Shown here: piece by piece, positions 1 to 6,629 of the stretch | How positions within the stretch are numbered: the first letter of the stretch is position 1 | Layout of the letters: each line of letters begins with the position of its first letter | IMG/VR virus record: IMGVR_UViG_3300030688_000119 | Span: 1-23,954 of that record | Strand: one strand, 5' to 3' | DNA length: 23,954 bases | Source: a virus | Program-made: the position numbers and the translations under genes | The notes under the pieces: model-generated | What the model saw: the letters and a program-made list of their open reading frames with translations, nothing else | What the model was told of the DNA's origin: nothing | Database searches by the model: none

Positions 1-1
1 A

Positions 2-124
2 GCGGAAAAATGGCGTGACAAAATAGAAGAGATCGAGCCGAACCTGATGTGGGAGGTCTTTCCGTTTGAAACAGACCAACCAATCAGCGACGATGAGGCA
101 GTATCGGATTGGAGAGAACGATGA
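2..124 (+). CDS. 3' end of a hypothetical protein
   Basis: An open frame enters from the left edge and ends at TGA 122-124, giving about 40 C-terminal residues rich in Glu, Asp and Trp, ending in Asp-Trp-Arg-Glu-Arg. I do not recognise it. It is probably real, because its stop overlaps the ATG of the next gene as ATGA, the junction style used throughout this window. The frame also contains the ribosome binding site (GGAGAG, 111-116) of that next gene. The start lies outside the window, so length and function cannot be judged. Confidence 0.6.
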   Translation, partial: AEKWRDKIEEIEPNLMWEVFPFETDQPISDDEAVSDWRER

Positions 125-1308
125 GCGTACTTTACACTAGTGCTTCTGGTCGTGAGGTTACCCACAGCTCCTCTAGTGCGTTGGACACTTTTCGTCTATG
201 TAGGAGAAAGTTCAAGCTCTCCAGGATCGATGGCTGGAAACAAAAGGCGCGCAAAGCAAGCCTCTCCATTGGAAAGTGTCTGGAATCAGCTCTCCAGTTC
301 TATCACGACAACGGCCTGAAAGAAGGGGACTTCGAATCGGAGTGGCAGCGCCTGTGGCTCAAATTCGCGGACATTGACCTCGCCTATACCGACCAGGAGA
401 AGGATTGGAAGAACGTCTATGATCTTGGAAAGGACTGGGCGCGCTTATACCCCATCCTCCTTCCTACTTTCCCAATTCGAAATCCCAAGTGGCAGCTTCA
501 GTTCCTCAAGGAATTGTGGCCCGGGGACCCCACGTATGGTGGTCTCAGCTTCATGGGATACACGGATATGCTGTCTACGTTAGAAGACGGAACCCGACTA
601 ATTATCGACGTGAAGACGGCGGCTAAGGCCCTCCCAGTAACTTCGGATTTGATGGCTCTTGATGGCCAGCTCCGAAAATACGCATGGGTCAGTGGAATAA
701 ACCAAGTCAGTTTCTTAAACTTCGTGAAATGTGACCCCAGTTCCTTTCGTAAAGGAGTGGATGTTACTCTGCTAGAGGATTCCCGAGATTGGAAAGCTGG
801 ACAACCCTTGGTCGTTTTCAAAGCGGAAGAGAAGCCGGTTGAGGACTCTGAGTCAACTCAGTTACTCCTGACTCTCGGAACCGCTGAAACTGTCCGGATA
901 ATGGACGAAGAGTTAGACCTCATCAAGGGAAAGGGAAGCACGGAGGCCAAGGCGGCGGTAGTCTCTGCATATCTTGCCGACGGTCGGATGTGCCTAGTCG
1001 AAAGATCGGCGGTCACTAAGGTCAAAATCCAATTTGTGAGAGGGTCGATACCAGAAGAAGACTTGCCAGAGATCGGCCAACAGATCGGCCAAGATATGAT
1101 CGCCCTCAAATCTGCGTCTGATTCTGGGTTCTTCCCTGCGGACGGTGGTGTGAGATTTCCCAACGCGGACTGCGCATGGTGTGAATTTTTGCCAATTTGC
1201 ACCAAAAATAACACGCGCCGAGACGAGACTTTGGTTCAGATCAAACCGGCCAATGCTACGGAAGAGAAGGACTGGCTAACAGAATTAGAAAGCGAGGAGG
1301 GAGAATGA
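121..1308 (+). CDS. RecB/Cas4-like PD-(D/E)XK nuclease with Fe-S cluster cysteines
   Basis: The 395-residue product carries the RecB-family nuclease core: a GYTD motif (Asp149), then Ile-Asp-Val-Lys (Asp163, Lys165) and Gln183-xxx-Tyr187. It also has the four-cysteine arrangement of Cas4/AddB Fe-S nucleases: one N-terminal cysteine (Cys27 in a Ser-rich RLCRRKF stretch) and three C-terminal ones (Cys351, Cys354, Cys360). Family knowledge predicts a metal-dependent DNA exonuclease or endonuclease with a structural 4Fe-4S cluster, acting in phage recombination or end processing. I chose ATG 121 over an upstream in-frame TTG at 109 because GGAGAG at 111-116 is well spaced for it and the ATG overlaps the previous stop. 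No adjacent CRISPR or cas1 is seen, so it is not called Cas4. The gene contains one 15-bp dispersed site (892-906). Confidence 0.82.
   Translation: MSVLYTSASGREVTHSSSSALDTFRLCRRKFKLSRIDGWKQKARKASLSIGKCLESALQFYHDNGLKEGDFESEWQRLWLKFADIDLAYTDQEKDWKNVYDLGKDWARLYPILLPTFPIRNPKWQLQFLKELWPGDPTYGGLSFMGYTDMLSTLEDGTRLIIDVKTAAKALPVTSDLMALDGQLRKYAWVSGINQVSFLNFVKCDPSSFRKGVDVTLLEDSRDWKAGQPLVVFKAEEKPVEDSESTQLLLTLGTAETVRIMDEELDLIKGKGSTEAKAAVVSAYLADGRMCLVERSAVTKVKIQFVRGSIPEEDLPEIGQQIGQDMIALKSASDSGFFPADGGVRFPNADCAWCEFLPICTKNNTRRDETLVQIKPANATEEKDWLTELESEEGE
892..906 (+). promoter_or_regulatory. 15-bp dispersed near-palindromic site 1 (14/15)
   Basis: Reads GTCCGGATAATGGAC, one mismatch from the consensus. It lies inside the nuclease gene and encodes Val-Arg-Ile-Met-Asp. 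Confidence 0.8.
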
Positions 1309-1538
1309 TCGTTCACACAAAATCAGGAAGCAAATACCGCGTAGACCTCGACGCGAAGACCTGGGAGCGCTTGCACGAAGACCCGAAGTCTGGACCACTG
1401 AGGACGCCCAAAGGGTCGTACTTGGAGATCAGACTGAAGTTGGGGGAACCCCTGGAGATGCTGTGCCAACCTTTGAACCCAGAGGCCGACGCACGATACG
1501 TAGGAACTAGCACTGTAACTAGAATGGAGGAGGAGTAA
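1305..1538 (+). CDS. hypothetical small protein
   Basis: This 77-residue protein starts at an ATG overlapping the nuclease stop (ATGA), with GGAGGGAG just upstream. Its sequence is mixed and polar, with no membrane segment and no zinc motif. The N-terminus (MIVHTKSGSKYRVD) suggests a short beta-strand domain, like other small phage proteins, but I do not recognise a family. Its TAA stop overlaps the next ATG (TAATG), so translation is probably coupled with both neighbours. Confidence 0.75.
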   Translation: MIVHTKSGSKYRVDLDAKTWERLHEDPKSGPLRTPKGSYLEIRLKLGEPLEMLCQPLNPEADARYVGTSTVTRMEEE

Positions 1539-1816
1539 TGGAACGTATCATACGTAATGCTGCTCGCTGCAAAAAGTGTGGGGACGAACTTGAGTCGGAA
1601 AATAGGCACGATTTCGTAACCTGCTCTTGTGGAGCGCTATCGGTAGATGGTGGTCTCGACTACCTGAGAAGGTGTGGAGACCCAGCAAACTGCGAGGAAC
1701 TATCTGAGTACTCGGACAAGACTATGCCACCGAAGCCCCGAGTAAGCAGCTACGGATTCCTGCTATCTATGCTCGACGAAGAGCCTAAAATTCTGGGTGG
1801 AAAGTTGGACCGATAA
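1538..1816 (+). CDS. small zinc-ribbon protein (DUF7695-like)
   Basis: A 92-residue protein with a clear N-terminal zinc ribbon: a first pair Cys11-x2-Cys14 (CKKCG) and a second Cys-Ser-Cys (CSCG) about 18 residues later, followed by VDGGLDYLRRCGD. The spacing and the words HDFV.CSCGA and VDGG.DY match a recurrent small phage/bacterial domain that I recall as DUF7695; the name is from memory. The function of that family is unknown. The gene overlaps its upstream neighbour by one base and ends in Leu-Asp-Arg at a TAA that overlaps the next ATG. The sequence around that stop resembles a decayed 15-bp dispersed site (11/15 match). Confidence 0.75.
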   Translation: MERIIRNAARCKKCGDELESENRHDFVTCSCGALSVDGGLDYLRRCGDPANCEELSEYSDKTMPPKPRVSSYGFLLSMLDEEPKILGGKLDR

Positions 1817-2034
1817 TGGCCTACGAATACGTAAAACAGTATTACGGAGTTCCTGTTGAAATTGGACAGAGGGTTTATATGGAAGGCCATAGACCCGAGT
1901 ATGGGACTGTGGCGAGAAAACGTTCCTACGATATGTACGTCCACGTCCGCTTCGATGGCCAGAAGTTTGACTTGCCCGTTCATCCACTCGATCTAAAGTA
2001 TTACGACGCCGACGGAAGAGAGTTGTCCAGATAA
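1816..2034 (+). CDS. hypothetical small protein (MAYEYVKxxYGV.. type)
   Basis: A 72-residue protein beginning MAYEYVKQYYGVPVEIGQRV, a type of opening I recall from short phage proteins predicted to adopt an SH3-like barrel; the function is not known. The start ATG overlaps the previous stop. The last three residues, Leu-Ser-Arg, and the TAA stop are supplied by a 15-bp dispersed site (2025-2039). The C-terminus is therefore set by the DNA motif rather than by the protein family. Confidence 0.75.
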   Translation: MAYEYVKQYYGVPVEIGQRVYMEGHRPEYGTVARKRSYDMYVHVRFDGQKFDLPVHPLDLKYYDADGRELSR

Positions 2035-2039
2035 TGGAG
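2025..2039 (+). promoter_or_regulatory. 15-bp dispersed site 2 (14/15), at a stop codon
   Basis: Reads GTCCAGATAATGGAG. It contains the TAA stop of the preceding gene. The single mismatch (final C to G) creates the GGAGG ribosome binding site of the next gene. Confidence 0.85.
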
Positions 2040-2044
2040 GAGAT

Positions 2045-2551
2045 TTGGCTAACATTTTTGTAATCTCAGATAATCACTTCGGGCACTCTAACATCCTAGG
2101 CTTTAAACGGGAAGATGGGTCTCCTCTTCGGTCTTTCTCTTGTGTTGAGGAGATGGACCAACATATGGTTGACAGATGGAACTCTGTGGTGCGCCCCCAA
2201 GACCATGTGTATAATCTGGGCGACGTGGCTATGAAAAAGAAATACATCGAGACGGTTAGGCGGTGTAACGGGCATAAAAGACTCGTGAGGGGGAACCATG
2301 ACATTTACCCCACCAAAGAGTACATGAAGTATTTCGACGAGATTTACGGGGTCCGGGTTCTAGACGGACTTATCTTCTCGCACATCCCCTTACATCCAGA
2401 TAGCCTAGGGAGATTCAAAGCAAATATCCACGGGCACGTTCACGCACTCCCGCAAGGATTCTTCGGCCCGAGATACTACAACGTCAGTTGCGAGGCGGTA
2501 GACTATACGCCGGTCTCTCTGGAAGACTTGAAGAAAAGACTGTCCAGATAA
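2045..2551 (+). CDS. calcineurin-like metallophosphoesterase
   Basis: A 168-residue protein with all motifs of a compact metallophosphoesterase: SDNHFGH (Asp9, His11), NLGDVA (Asp60), RGNHD (Asn84, His85), FSH (His113) and HGHVH (His131, His133). These residues bind two metal ions in the family and hydrolyse phosphodiester or phosphomonoester bonds; the phage substrate is unknown. The start is TTG 2045, since it alone lies about four bases after GGAGG (2036-2040) and gives the expected MANIFVISDNH opening. The nearby ATG 2034 is out of frame. The protein ends in Leu-Ser-Arg because its stop codon sits in another 15-bp site (2542-2556). Confidence 0.9.
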   Translation: MANIFVISDNHFGHSNILGFKREDGSPLRSFSCVEEMDQHMVDRWNSVVRPQDHVYNLGDVAMKKKYIETVRRCNGHKRLVRGNHDIYPTKEYMKYFDEIYGVRVLDGLIFSHIPLHPDSLGRFKANIHGHVHALPQGFFGPRYYNVSCEAVDYTPVSLEDLKKRLSR

Positions 2552-2556
2552 TGGAT
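2542..2556 (+). promoter_or_regulatory. 15-bp dispersed site 3 (14/15), at a stop codon
   Basis: Reads GTCCAGATAATGGAT and contains the TAA stop of the metallophosphoesterase gene. It overlaps the place where a -35 element would lie for the TATAAT at 2574-2579. Confidence 0.85.
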
Positions 2557-2612
2557 TCCCACGAAACAGGCAGTATAATACTGTTTTACGACTGGAAATA
2601 ACGCTTTACGAC
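2551..2612 (+). promoter_or_regulatory. possible promoter with palindromic -10 and direct repeats
   Basis: In this gene-free stretch the perfect 13-bp palindrome CAGTATAATACTG (2571-2583) contains a consensus TATAAT at 2574-2579. The octamer TTTACGAC then occurs twice, 20 bp apart (2585-2592 and 2605-2612). No good -35 hexamer is visible; the -35 position (about 2551-2556) falls in dispersed site 3. A repressible or activator-dependent promoter for the gene at 2626 is an inference. Confidence 0.45.
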
Positions 2613-2625
2613 GGAGAGAGGTAGA

Positions 2626-3156
2626 ATGCCTGTAAGTAAACTATCGCACGAAGATTTGAGAAAACTTGCCATAAGCTGGCTAAAAACACGCACAGTTGCT
2701 GTCGAGAGGGGTGGCCCTCCCCGTGGAGGGCGTTGTTCTATAGTTGCTTCGGAGTTGGTAACATCTGCTGACGACACGCCTGATGCAATTGGGTGGGACC
2801 CTTTGGGGCGTTCTATTCTCATAGAATGCAAGTCCAATCGAGCTGACTTCCATCAAGACGGTTGCAAAACTAGAAGTGCTCTAGGGTGCGGAATGGGAAA
2901 CCAGAGGTACTATCTGGCCCCCTTTGACATCATACCCAAAGACAAGATTCCGAAGGACTGGGGACTGCTGGAAACTACGGATTCCGGGAGTATTTGGTGT
3001 ACTGTTCGGGCTCCTATCAGGGAGATCGACGCACACGAGCAGTGCAATGAAAAATTGATTCTTATGTCTCTAATTCGAAGAATAAACAAAAGAGAATTTC
3101 TCATCATCCAGCCAGAAGAGATGGATTCTCTTTTGGTGCCAACCCAAGGGGCGTAG
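2626..3156 (+). CDS. PD-(D/E)XK nuclease-like protein
   Basis: A 176-residue protein with a small PD-(D/E)XK-like core: Glu43, Pro52-Asp53 (TPDAIGW), then beta-strand ILIECK with Glu67 and Lys69, followed by SNRADF and a Gly-rich GCGMGNQRYYLAP stretch. This order matches restriction-endonuclease-fold proteins of phages, including MmcB-like and Holliday-junction-nuclease-like families. DNA cleavage is likely but the substrate is unknown. The ATG at 2626 follows GGAGAGAGG. The gene follows one of the few non-coding gaps and may open a transcription unit. It ends with an ordinary TAG. Confidence 0.65.
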   Translation: MPVSKLSHEDLRKLAISWLKTRTVAVERGGPPRGGRCSIVASELVTSADDTPDAIGWDPLGRSILIECKSNRADFHQDGCKTRSALGCGMGNQRYYLAPFDIIPKDKIPKDWGLLETTDSGSIWCTVRAPIREIDAHEQCNEKLILMSLIRRINKREFLIIQPEEMDSLLVPTQGA

Positions 3157-3167
3157 AGAGGAGGAAA

Positions 3168-4355
3168 ATGGCAGACAGTAAGGGGAAGTACCAGCCGTGG
3201 GGCCACGAAGAGTTCATGGCAGATGTGCGGGTCCGCCGAATGACCCCCACAGCGCTTAAAACCTACATGATGCTGTTGCACGAAGCTTTTGTCTGCGAAG
3301 TCCGACCGAACCTCCCAGACGACGAAGAAGAACTAGAGCTAATGGCATACTGTACCGACCACGAAGAGTGGCTATCTGTCCGCGACACGGTCTTGGGGAT
3401 GTTCACCCGAGAGTTGATAGACGGTGTTCAGGTTCTGACAAGAAAGAGACTCCAAGATGATTGGAATAAAATCCAAGAAATCCGCGAAGCACGGTCAGAA
3501 GCCGGAAAAGAGGGAGCCAAAGCCCGGTGGAATGGCAAAAATAGCAAACCTATGGCAAATGATGGCAACCCGATAGCAAAAAATAGCAAGGAAGTAAGTA
3601 AGGAAGTAAAGAAAGAAAGAGAAGAGAAGGAAGAAAGAAATTCCGATTCTCTCTCTGATTTTGAAAATCCAGATAACGGACAAGGAGAAGGTATGAACTT
3701 GAAAGCGTTCAAGCAGGAAATGACGAACATCGGAATCAAGCGGTCCATGAAGATTACTGGGTACCCCGATACTTGGGAAAATCTGAAGCTACTGAGCAAC
3801 GCCCACGGATCGCAAGCCGTCCTAAATGACTTCGATTCCTTCCTGTCAGAGGGAGATGACTACCCGAAGGGTGCTCTTTCCGCATACAACCAAGTAGCCT
3901 CCGACCGACTGTCTTCAAATACACCTTCTCTAGCCTCCGCCAAAGACCCGGAGGTAGTTTCCCTAGTCCGGGAGCTTTCCTACGCGTCTGGTGGCCTTGT
4001 ATGCTTCTTAGACAAGCAACGGGCACGGTTAGCAGAAGTGCTGAAAGAGTTCACCGCCGAGGAAATCAAGTCGGCGTTCAAAACCTGGGTCGAAACGCAG
4101 GACCTGAATGATACCAAAAACCTGTCGTACGCCCCTGGAAAGTTTGTCCAGATAGCGGACAACCTTGCGTACTCCGCTAGGAAGCAGAAGCAGGAAGCTG
4201 AAAAAGCCAAGACCCTGAGAGACGCGACCGCCCGGAGACTCCAAGAAGAAGCCGAGATTGACCGGCAAGCGCGGGAGAAGATGAAGCAGGACGAGTCCGA
4301 AATATTTGATCCTCTCGCGGAATTGTTGTCCGAAACTGACAAAGCTGTGGTATAA
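3168..4355 (+). CDS. DUF1376-type replication initiator, probably lambda O-like
   Basis: A 395-residue protein. Residues 1-120 resemble DUF1376/YdaU-type phage replication proteins: PWGHEEF at the start, a helical MTPTALKTYMMLLHEAF segment, LPDDEEEL, and the RSEAGKEGAKARWNGK linker. Residues 121-165 are a low-complexity Asn/Lys/Glu region encoded by phased heptamer repeats and a purine tract. Residues 190-395 are helical and highly charged at the end, possibly the helicase-loading part. In this family the protein binds the origin and recruits the helicase; the helicase here is the product of 6853-8730. The ATG has AGAGGAGG just upstream. The gene holds two 15-bp dispersed sites (3667, 4146) and an extended -10 element close to its stop. 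Confidence 0.65.
   Translation: MADSKGKYQPWGHEEFMADVRVRRMTPTALKTYMMLLHEAFVCEVRPNLPDDEEELELMAYCTDHEEWLSVRDTVLGMFTRELIDGVQVLTRKRLQDDWNKIQEIREARSEAGKEGAKARWNGKNSKPMANDGNPIAKNSKEVSKEVKKEREEKEERNSDSLSDFENPDNGQGEGMNLKAFKQEMTNIGIKRSMKITGYPDTWENLKLLSNAHGSQAVLNDFDSFLSEGDDYPKGALSAYNQVASDRLSSNTPSLASAKDPEVVSLVRELSYASGGLVCFLDKQRARLAEVLKEFTAEEIKSAFKTWVETQDLNDTKNLSYAPGKFVQIADNLAYSARKQKQEAEKAKTLRDATARRLQEEAEIDRQAREKMKQDESEIFDPLAELLSETDKAVV
3532..3589 (+). repeat. six helically phased AT(A/G)GCAA repeats; candidate origin iterons
   Basis: The heptamer AT(A/G)GCAA starts at 3532, 3541, 3552, 3562, 3573 and 3583, at intervals of 9, 11, 10, 11 and 10 bases, about one helical turn each. It falls in two codon frames (AAT-GGC-AA and ATG-GCA-A types), so amino-acid repetition alone does not explain it. 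Its position inside an initiator-type gene is the lambda O/ori arrangement. An origin function is inferred. Confidence 0.6.
3588..3641 (+). other. purine-only tract downstream of the iterons
   Basis: About 54 bases almost entirely A and G on the + strand, dominated by GGAAG, GTAA and GAAA words, begin where the heptamer repeats end. The tract encodes a Lys/Glu-rich linker. It could act as a DNA-unwinding element, or be only low-complexity coding sequence. Confidence 0.5.
3667..3681 (+). promoter_or_regulatory. 15-bp dispersed site 4 (13/15)
   Basis: Reads ATCCAGATAACGGAC, about 25 bases downstream of the purine tract of the candidate origin. It encodes Asn-Pro-Asp-Asn-Gly-Gln, the same frame as the site at 12445. 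Confidence 0.6.
4146..4160 (+). promoter_or_regulatory. 15-bp dispersed site 5 (13/15)
   Basis: Reads GTCCAGATAGCGGAC with both GTCC and GGAC arms intact, inside the initiator gene (Val-Gln-Ile-Ala-Asp). Confidence 0.65.
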
Positions 4356-4356
4356 T
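4348..4356 (+). promoter_or_regulatory. candidate extended -10 element
   Basis: TGG-TATAAT matches a sigma-70 extended -10 and spans the end of the initiator gene, 26 bases before the RNA ligase ATG. A TTGTCC lies upstream at 4326-4331 but with a long 19-base spacer. The longer word TGTGGTAYAAT recurs at 10060-10070. Confidence 0.4.
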
Positions 4357-4381
4357 GGTTTTGTGCTCAAAGGAGGACTAG

Positions 4382-5338
4382 ATGCCGGCACATATTCCGT
4401 TTCCTGAAATTCAGCAATTTCGCAACACGATCAAGCTCGTTCGAGAACGAGCGGAACACGACGGGGTTCCTCTCCCTACTTTGACCTTTGCGGGGTCGGT
4501 CAAGCTCCACGGAACCAACTCGTCTGTTGTATTCCCTCCTGATGGTGACTTCTACGTTCAGTCTCGGACACAGATCATCACTCCCGAGAAGGACAACGCC
4601 GGGTTCGCTTCTTGGGTTCACGACAACATTGATCTCTTCAAACATCTGGACAAGTCCGGGTATGTGGTTTATGGGGAATGGTGCGGCCAAGGAATTCAAA
4701 AGGGCGTAGCAATATCTCAAGTGCCCAAGCAGTTCATCGTGTTCGCCATCAGGAGCCTAAATACCGGAAGATGGATGCACTCGGATGGTATTCGTTTATC
4801 GATTGGTGACGGTCTGAAGTGCGTCTACGATTACCCAACTTGGACAATCGAGATTGATTTCAACAAACCAGAAGAATCCCAGAACCGATTGGTAGAACTC
4901 ACACAATCCGTAGAGAACGAATGTCCAGTCGGAAAAGCGTTCGGAGTTTCGGGGGTTGGGGAAGGGATCGTCTGGTGGCCAGTTCAGAACGACAATTTCA
5001 ACACTCACGATCTGGCCTTTAAGGTCAAGGGGGAGAAGCACTCTGAGACCAAGGTCAAGACCTTAGCCGCCGTCGATGTTGAAAAGCTGGCGTCGATCAA
5101 TGAGTTGGTGGGTTCTGTTTTGACGGAGCACCGTCTGGAAAAGAAAGTAGAGTCTCTTCTCGAACAAGGTGGAGAGTTGGACATCAAGAGTACCGGCGCT
5201 TTCCTAAAGCTGGTTGGCTCAGATGTGTACAAGGAAGAAGCGGATACAATCGCGGCCTCCGGATTCAAGGACAGCGAAATCATGGGCACGGTTCAAAAGA
5301 AGGCTAAACAGTGGTGGATGGAAAGGTTGTCCAGATAA
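4382..5338 (+). CDS. RNA ligase, Rnl2-like (RNA_ligase family)
   Basis: A 318-residue protein with nucleotidyltransferase motifs in order: KLHGTN with the adenylated Lys41 (motif I), an SR at 61-62, YGEWCG at 97-102 (motif III), EGIVW at 194-198 (motif IV) and FKVKGEKH around 213-220 (motif V). The family activates itself with ATP and seals nicked RNA, typically tRNA broken by host defence nucleases. The C-terminal 100 residues are helical and may bind RNA. A strong AAAGGAGG lies upstream of ATG 4382. No polynucleotide kinase partner is visible in the window. The product ends in Leu-Ser-Arg, because its stop lies in an exact copy of the 15-bp site. Confidence 0.88.
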   Translation: MPAHIPFPEIQQFRNTIKLVRERAEHDGVPLPTLTFAGSVKLHGTNSSVVFPPDGDFYVQSRTQIITPEKDNAGFASWVHDNIDLFKHLDKSGYVVYGEWCGQGIQKGVAISQVPKQFIVFAIRSLNTGRWMHSDGIRLSIGDGLKCVYDYPTWTIEIDFNKPEESQNRLVELTQSVENECPVGKAFGVSGVGEGIVWWPVQNDNFNTHDLAFKVKGEKHSETKVKTLAAVDVEKLASINELVGSVLTEHRLEKKVESLLEQGGELDIKSTGAFLKLVGSDVYKEEADTIAASGFKDSEIMGTVQKKAKQWWMERLSR

Positions 5339-5343
5339 TGGAC
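5329..5343 (+). promoter_or_regulatory. 15-bp dispersed site 6 (exact), at a stop codon
   Basis: Exact GTCCAGATAATGGAC. It holds the TAA stop of the RNA ligase gene and lies directly before the GAGGAGG ribosome binding site of the next gene. Confidence 0.92.
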
Positions 5344-5354
5344 GAGGAGGAATA

Positions 5355-5936
5355 ATGTCAGCAATCGAACTTTTTAAAGAAGACGGAACTACTGCGGGAA
5401 TCTTCTACTGTTCGGAGTGCAAAGTAGTCGCCTGGACGAAGGAAGAGGCGGATTTCTGCCACGGAGAACGGCTGTGTGCTTGTGGAAAGACAATCAAGCG
5501 TTACGGCTCCTACAAAGTCTGCGAGGATTGCGAACACAAAGAGTGGGTCCTGAAGGAAAGCAAGAAAGAGTGGGACCGATTTGAGAAGGCCACCAAGATC
5601 ACAGAGGCAGAATATACCGGCGACCATGTTCTCGATGGTGATGAATTTTATGAGTCCGTAGACGACGCTATCGACCGATACTCGGAGGGGCAGGAGCCTG
5701 AGTATGTCTGGGCCTGCAAACCTACTCCACTACCCCATGTCAATCTTGAAGATGTAACTTGCAATCTTCTTGATAATATGTGGGAGGACGCAGATATAAA
5801 CGACCTAAATGGGGTTGAAGAACTTGAGAAGGCACTAAACGACTTCAACAAGGCTAACGAAGATTTGCCGATGTGGGAGCCTGATTACTCAACAGCGATT
5901 CTGGTTAGCCCGAGAAAAGAAGAGGGGGAAATATGA
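5355..5936 (+). CDS. zinc-ribbon-containing hypothetical protein
   Basis: A 193-residue protein starting MSAIELFKEDGTTAGIFYC. The N-terminus holds several cysteines: CSEC near residues 19-22, then CHGERLCACGK and CEDC with a neighbouring His, so one or two zinc ribbons are likely in residues 15-65. The rest is acidic (Asp/Glu-rich). This domain type is common as a phage accessory protein of unknown function. I chose ATG 5355 because GAGGAGG (5344-5350) precedes it; a longer open frame upstream runs back into the RNA ligase gene and is not supported. The stop overlaps the next start as ATGA. Confidence 0.75.
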   Translation: MSAIELFKEDGTTAGIFYCSECKVVAWTKEEADFCHGERLCACGKTIKRYGSYKVCEDCEHKEWVLKESKKEWDRFEKATKITEAEYTGDHVLDGDEFYESVDDAIDRYSEGQEPEYVWACKPTPLPHVNLEDVTCNLLDNMWEDADINDLNGVEELEKALNDFNKANEDLPMWEPDYSTAILVSPRKEEGEI

Positions 5937-6136
5937 CAGATTGGATTAGCGTTAAAACTAGACTGCCTTACGAAAATGAGGATGTTCTCGTATGGGTAGT
6001 ATGGGTATGGCCGACCAGAGAAGGAAACGTAGAAACCAGCTTCTTAGATGAAGAAGGAAACTGGATGATGGGTTCTGCCAAACGTTTTGAAGTAACACAT
6101 TGGATGCCACTGCCTGAGGGTCCGGAGGAATCATGA
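5933..6136 (+). CDS. DUF551-like small protein
   Basis: A 67-residue protein with the DUF551 signature: an N-terminal W-I-S-V-K-x-R-L-P, a V-L-V-W strand, and the C-terminal V-T-H-W-M-P-L-P. DUF551 proteins are frequent in phages and prophages, and their function is unknown. The gene has ATGA-type overlaps on both sides, so it is translated as part of the same coupled operon. Confidence 0.85.
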   Translation: MTDWISVKTRLPYENEDVLVWVVWVWPTREGNVETSFLDEEGNWMMGSAKRFEVTHWMPLPEGPEES

Positions 6137-6315
6137 TTCACGATTTTGGAATCAACAAGAACGACATTTTCCTAGCCGAGGCTTTGAACTTTCCTAGCTT
6201 TCCGCTAGACGATGCTGTTACTTGGGTCCAGGAAAATCTGGACCCGGGTGACGTGTTTTCAGAACGGCAACTATCGGAGTGGGCGTTCGACAACGGCTTC
6301 AAGAAGTTTGAATAG
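6133..6315 (+). CDS. hypothetical small acidic protein
   Basis: A 60-residue protein with the pattern FPSFPLDDAVTWVQENLDPGDVFSERQLSEWAFDNGF. It resembles short phage proteins with a C-terminal helical F-S-E-x-x-L-x-x-W segment, but I cannot assign a function. GGAGGAA precedes the ATG, which overlaps the previous stop. The gene contains a perfect 8-bp inverted repeat (GGGTCCAG/CTGGACCC, 6224-6245), possibly by chance. Confidence 0.7.
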   Translation: MIHDFGINKNDIFLAEALNFPSFPLDDAVTWVQENLDPGDVFSERQLSEWAFDNGFKKFE

Positions 6316-6323
6316 GAGACCAC

Positions 6324-6629
6324 ATGGAAATGACTTGGCTAGACAAGTTTAAGGCGATCCGGGCACTCAACCCCACAAACACCTGCTTGGTGTTGCGAGA
6401 CGGAGGAACTTGGTACTTGAGCCAACGGGGAGTCGAACGTAAAGAGGGTGGCTGTTTGAGTTCTGGTTGCGATCATGGCAGAACCATAGATGAGGCGATT
6501 CAGCAACACTGGGAGTGGATCACTGATCCGGAATACTACGTCGTTATCGATGCCGTGGGGGAACACAGGCGCGCTGTTCGTTGGAACGGATTCATGTGGG
6601 AGGATGTTGTAGAGGAGAAGCCATGCTAA
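6324..6629 (+). CDS. hypothetical protein
   Basis: A 101-residue protein, probably compact, with many aromatic residues (Trp, Tyr) and the pattern DEAIQQHWEWITDPEYYVVI. There is no zinc motif, membrane segment or catalytic motif I can name. TAGGAG lies just upstream of ATG 6324; a second ATG at 6330 is possible. The stop overlaps the next gene by seven bases, consistent with a translated operon gene. Confidence 0.7.
   Translation: MEMTWLDKFKAIRALNPTNTCLVLRDGGTWYLSQRGVERKEGGCLSSGCDHGRTIDEAIQQHWEWITDPEYYVVIDAVGEHRRAVRWNGFMWEDVVEEKPC

Noticed and set aside
1807-1821. GGACCGATAATGGCC at a stop codon as another dispersed site
   Set aside because: Only 11 of 15 positions match and the left arm is broken. 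It may be a decayed site but was not counted.
6224-6245. Perfect inverted repeat GGGTCCAG/CTGGACCC as a regulatory hairpin
   Set aside because: It lies inside a small gene, lacks a T tract and appears once. Its arms resemble the dispersed site but with 18-base overall spacing, so it is kept only as a curiosity.
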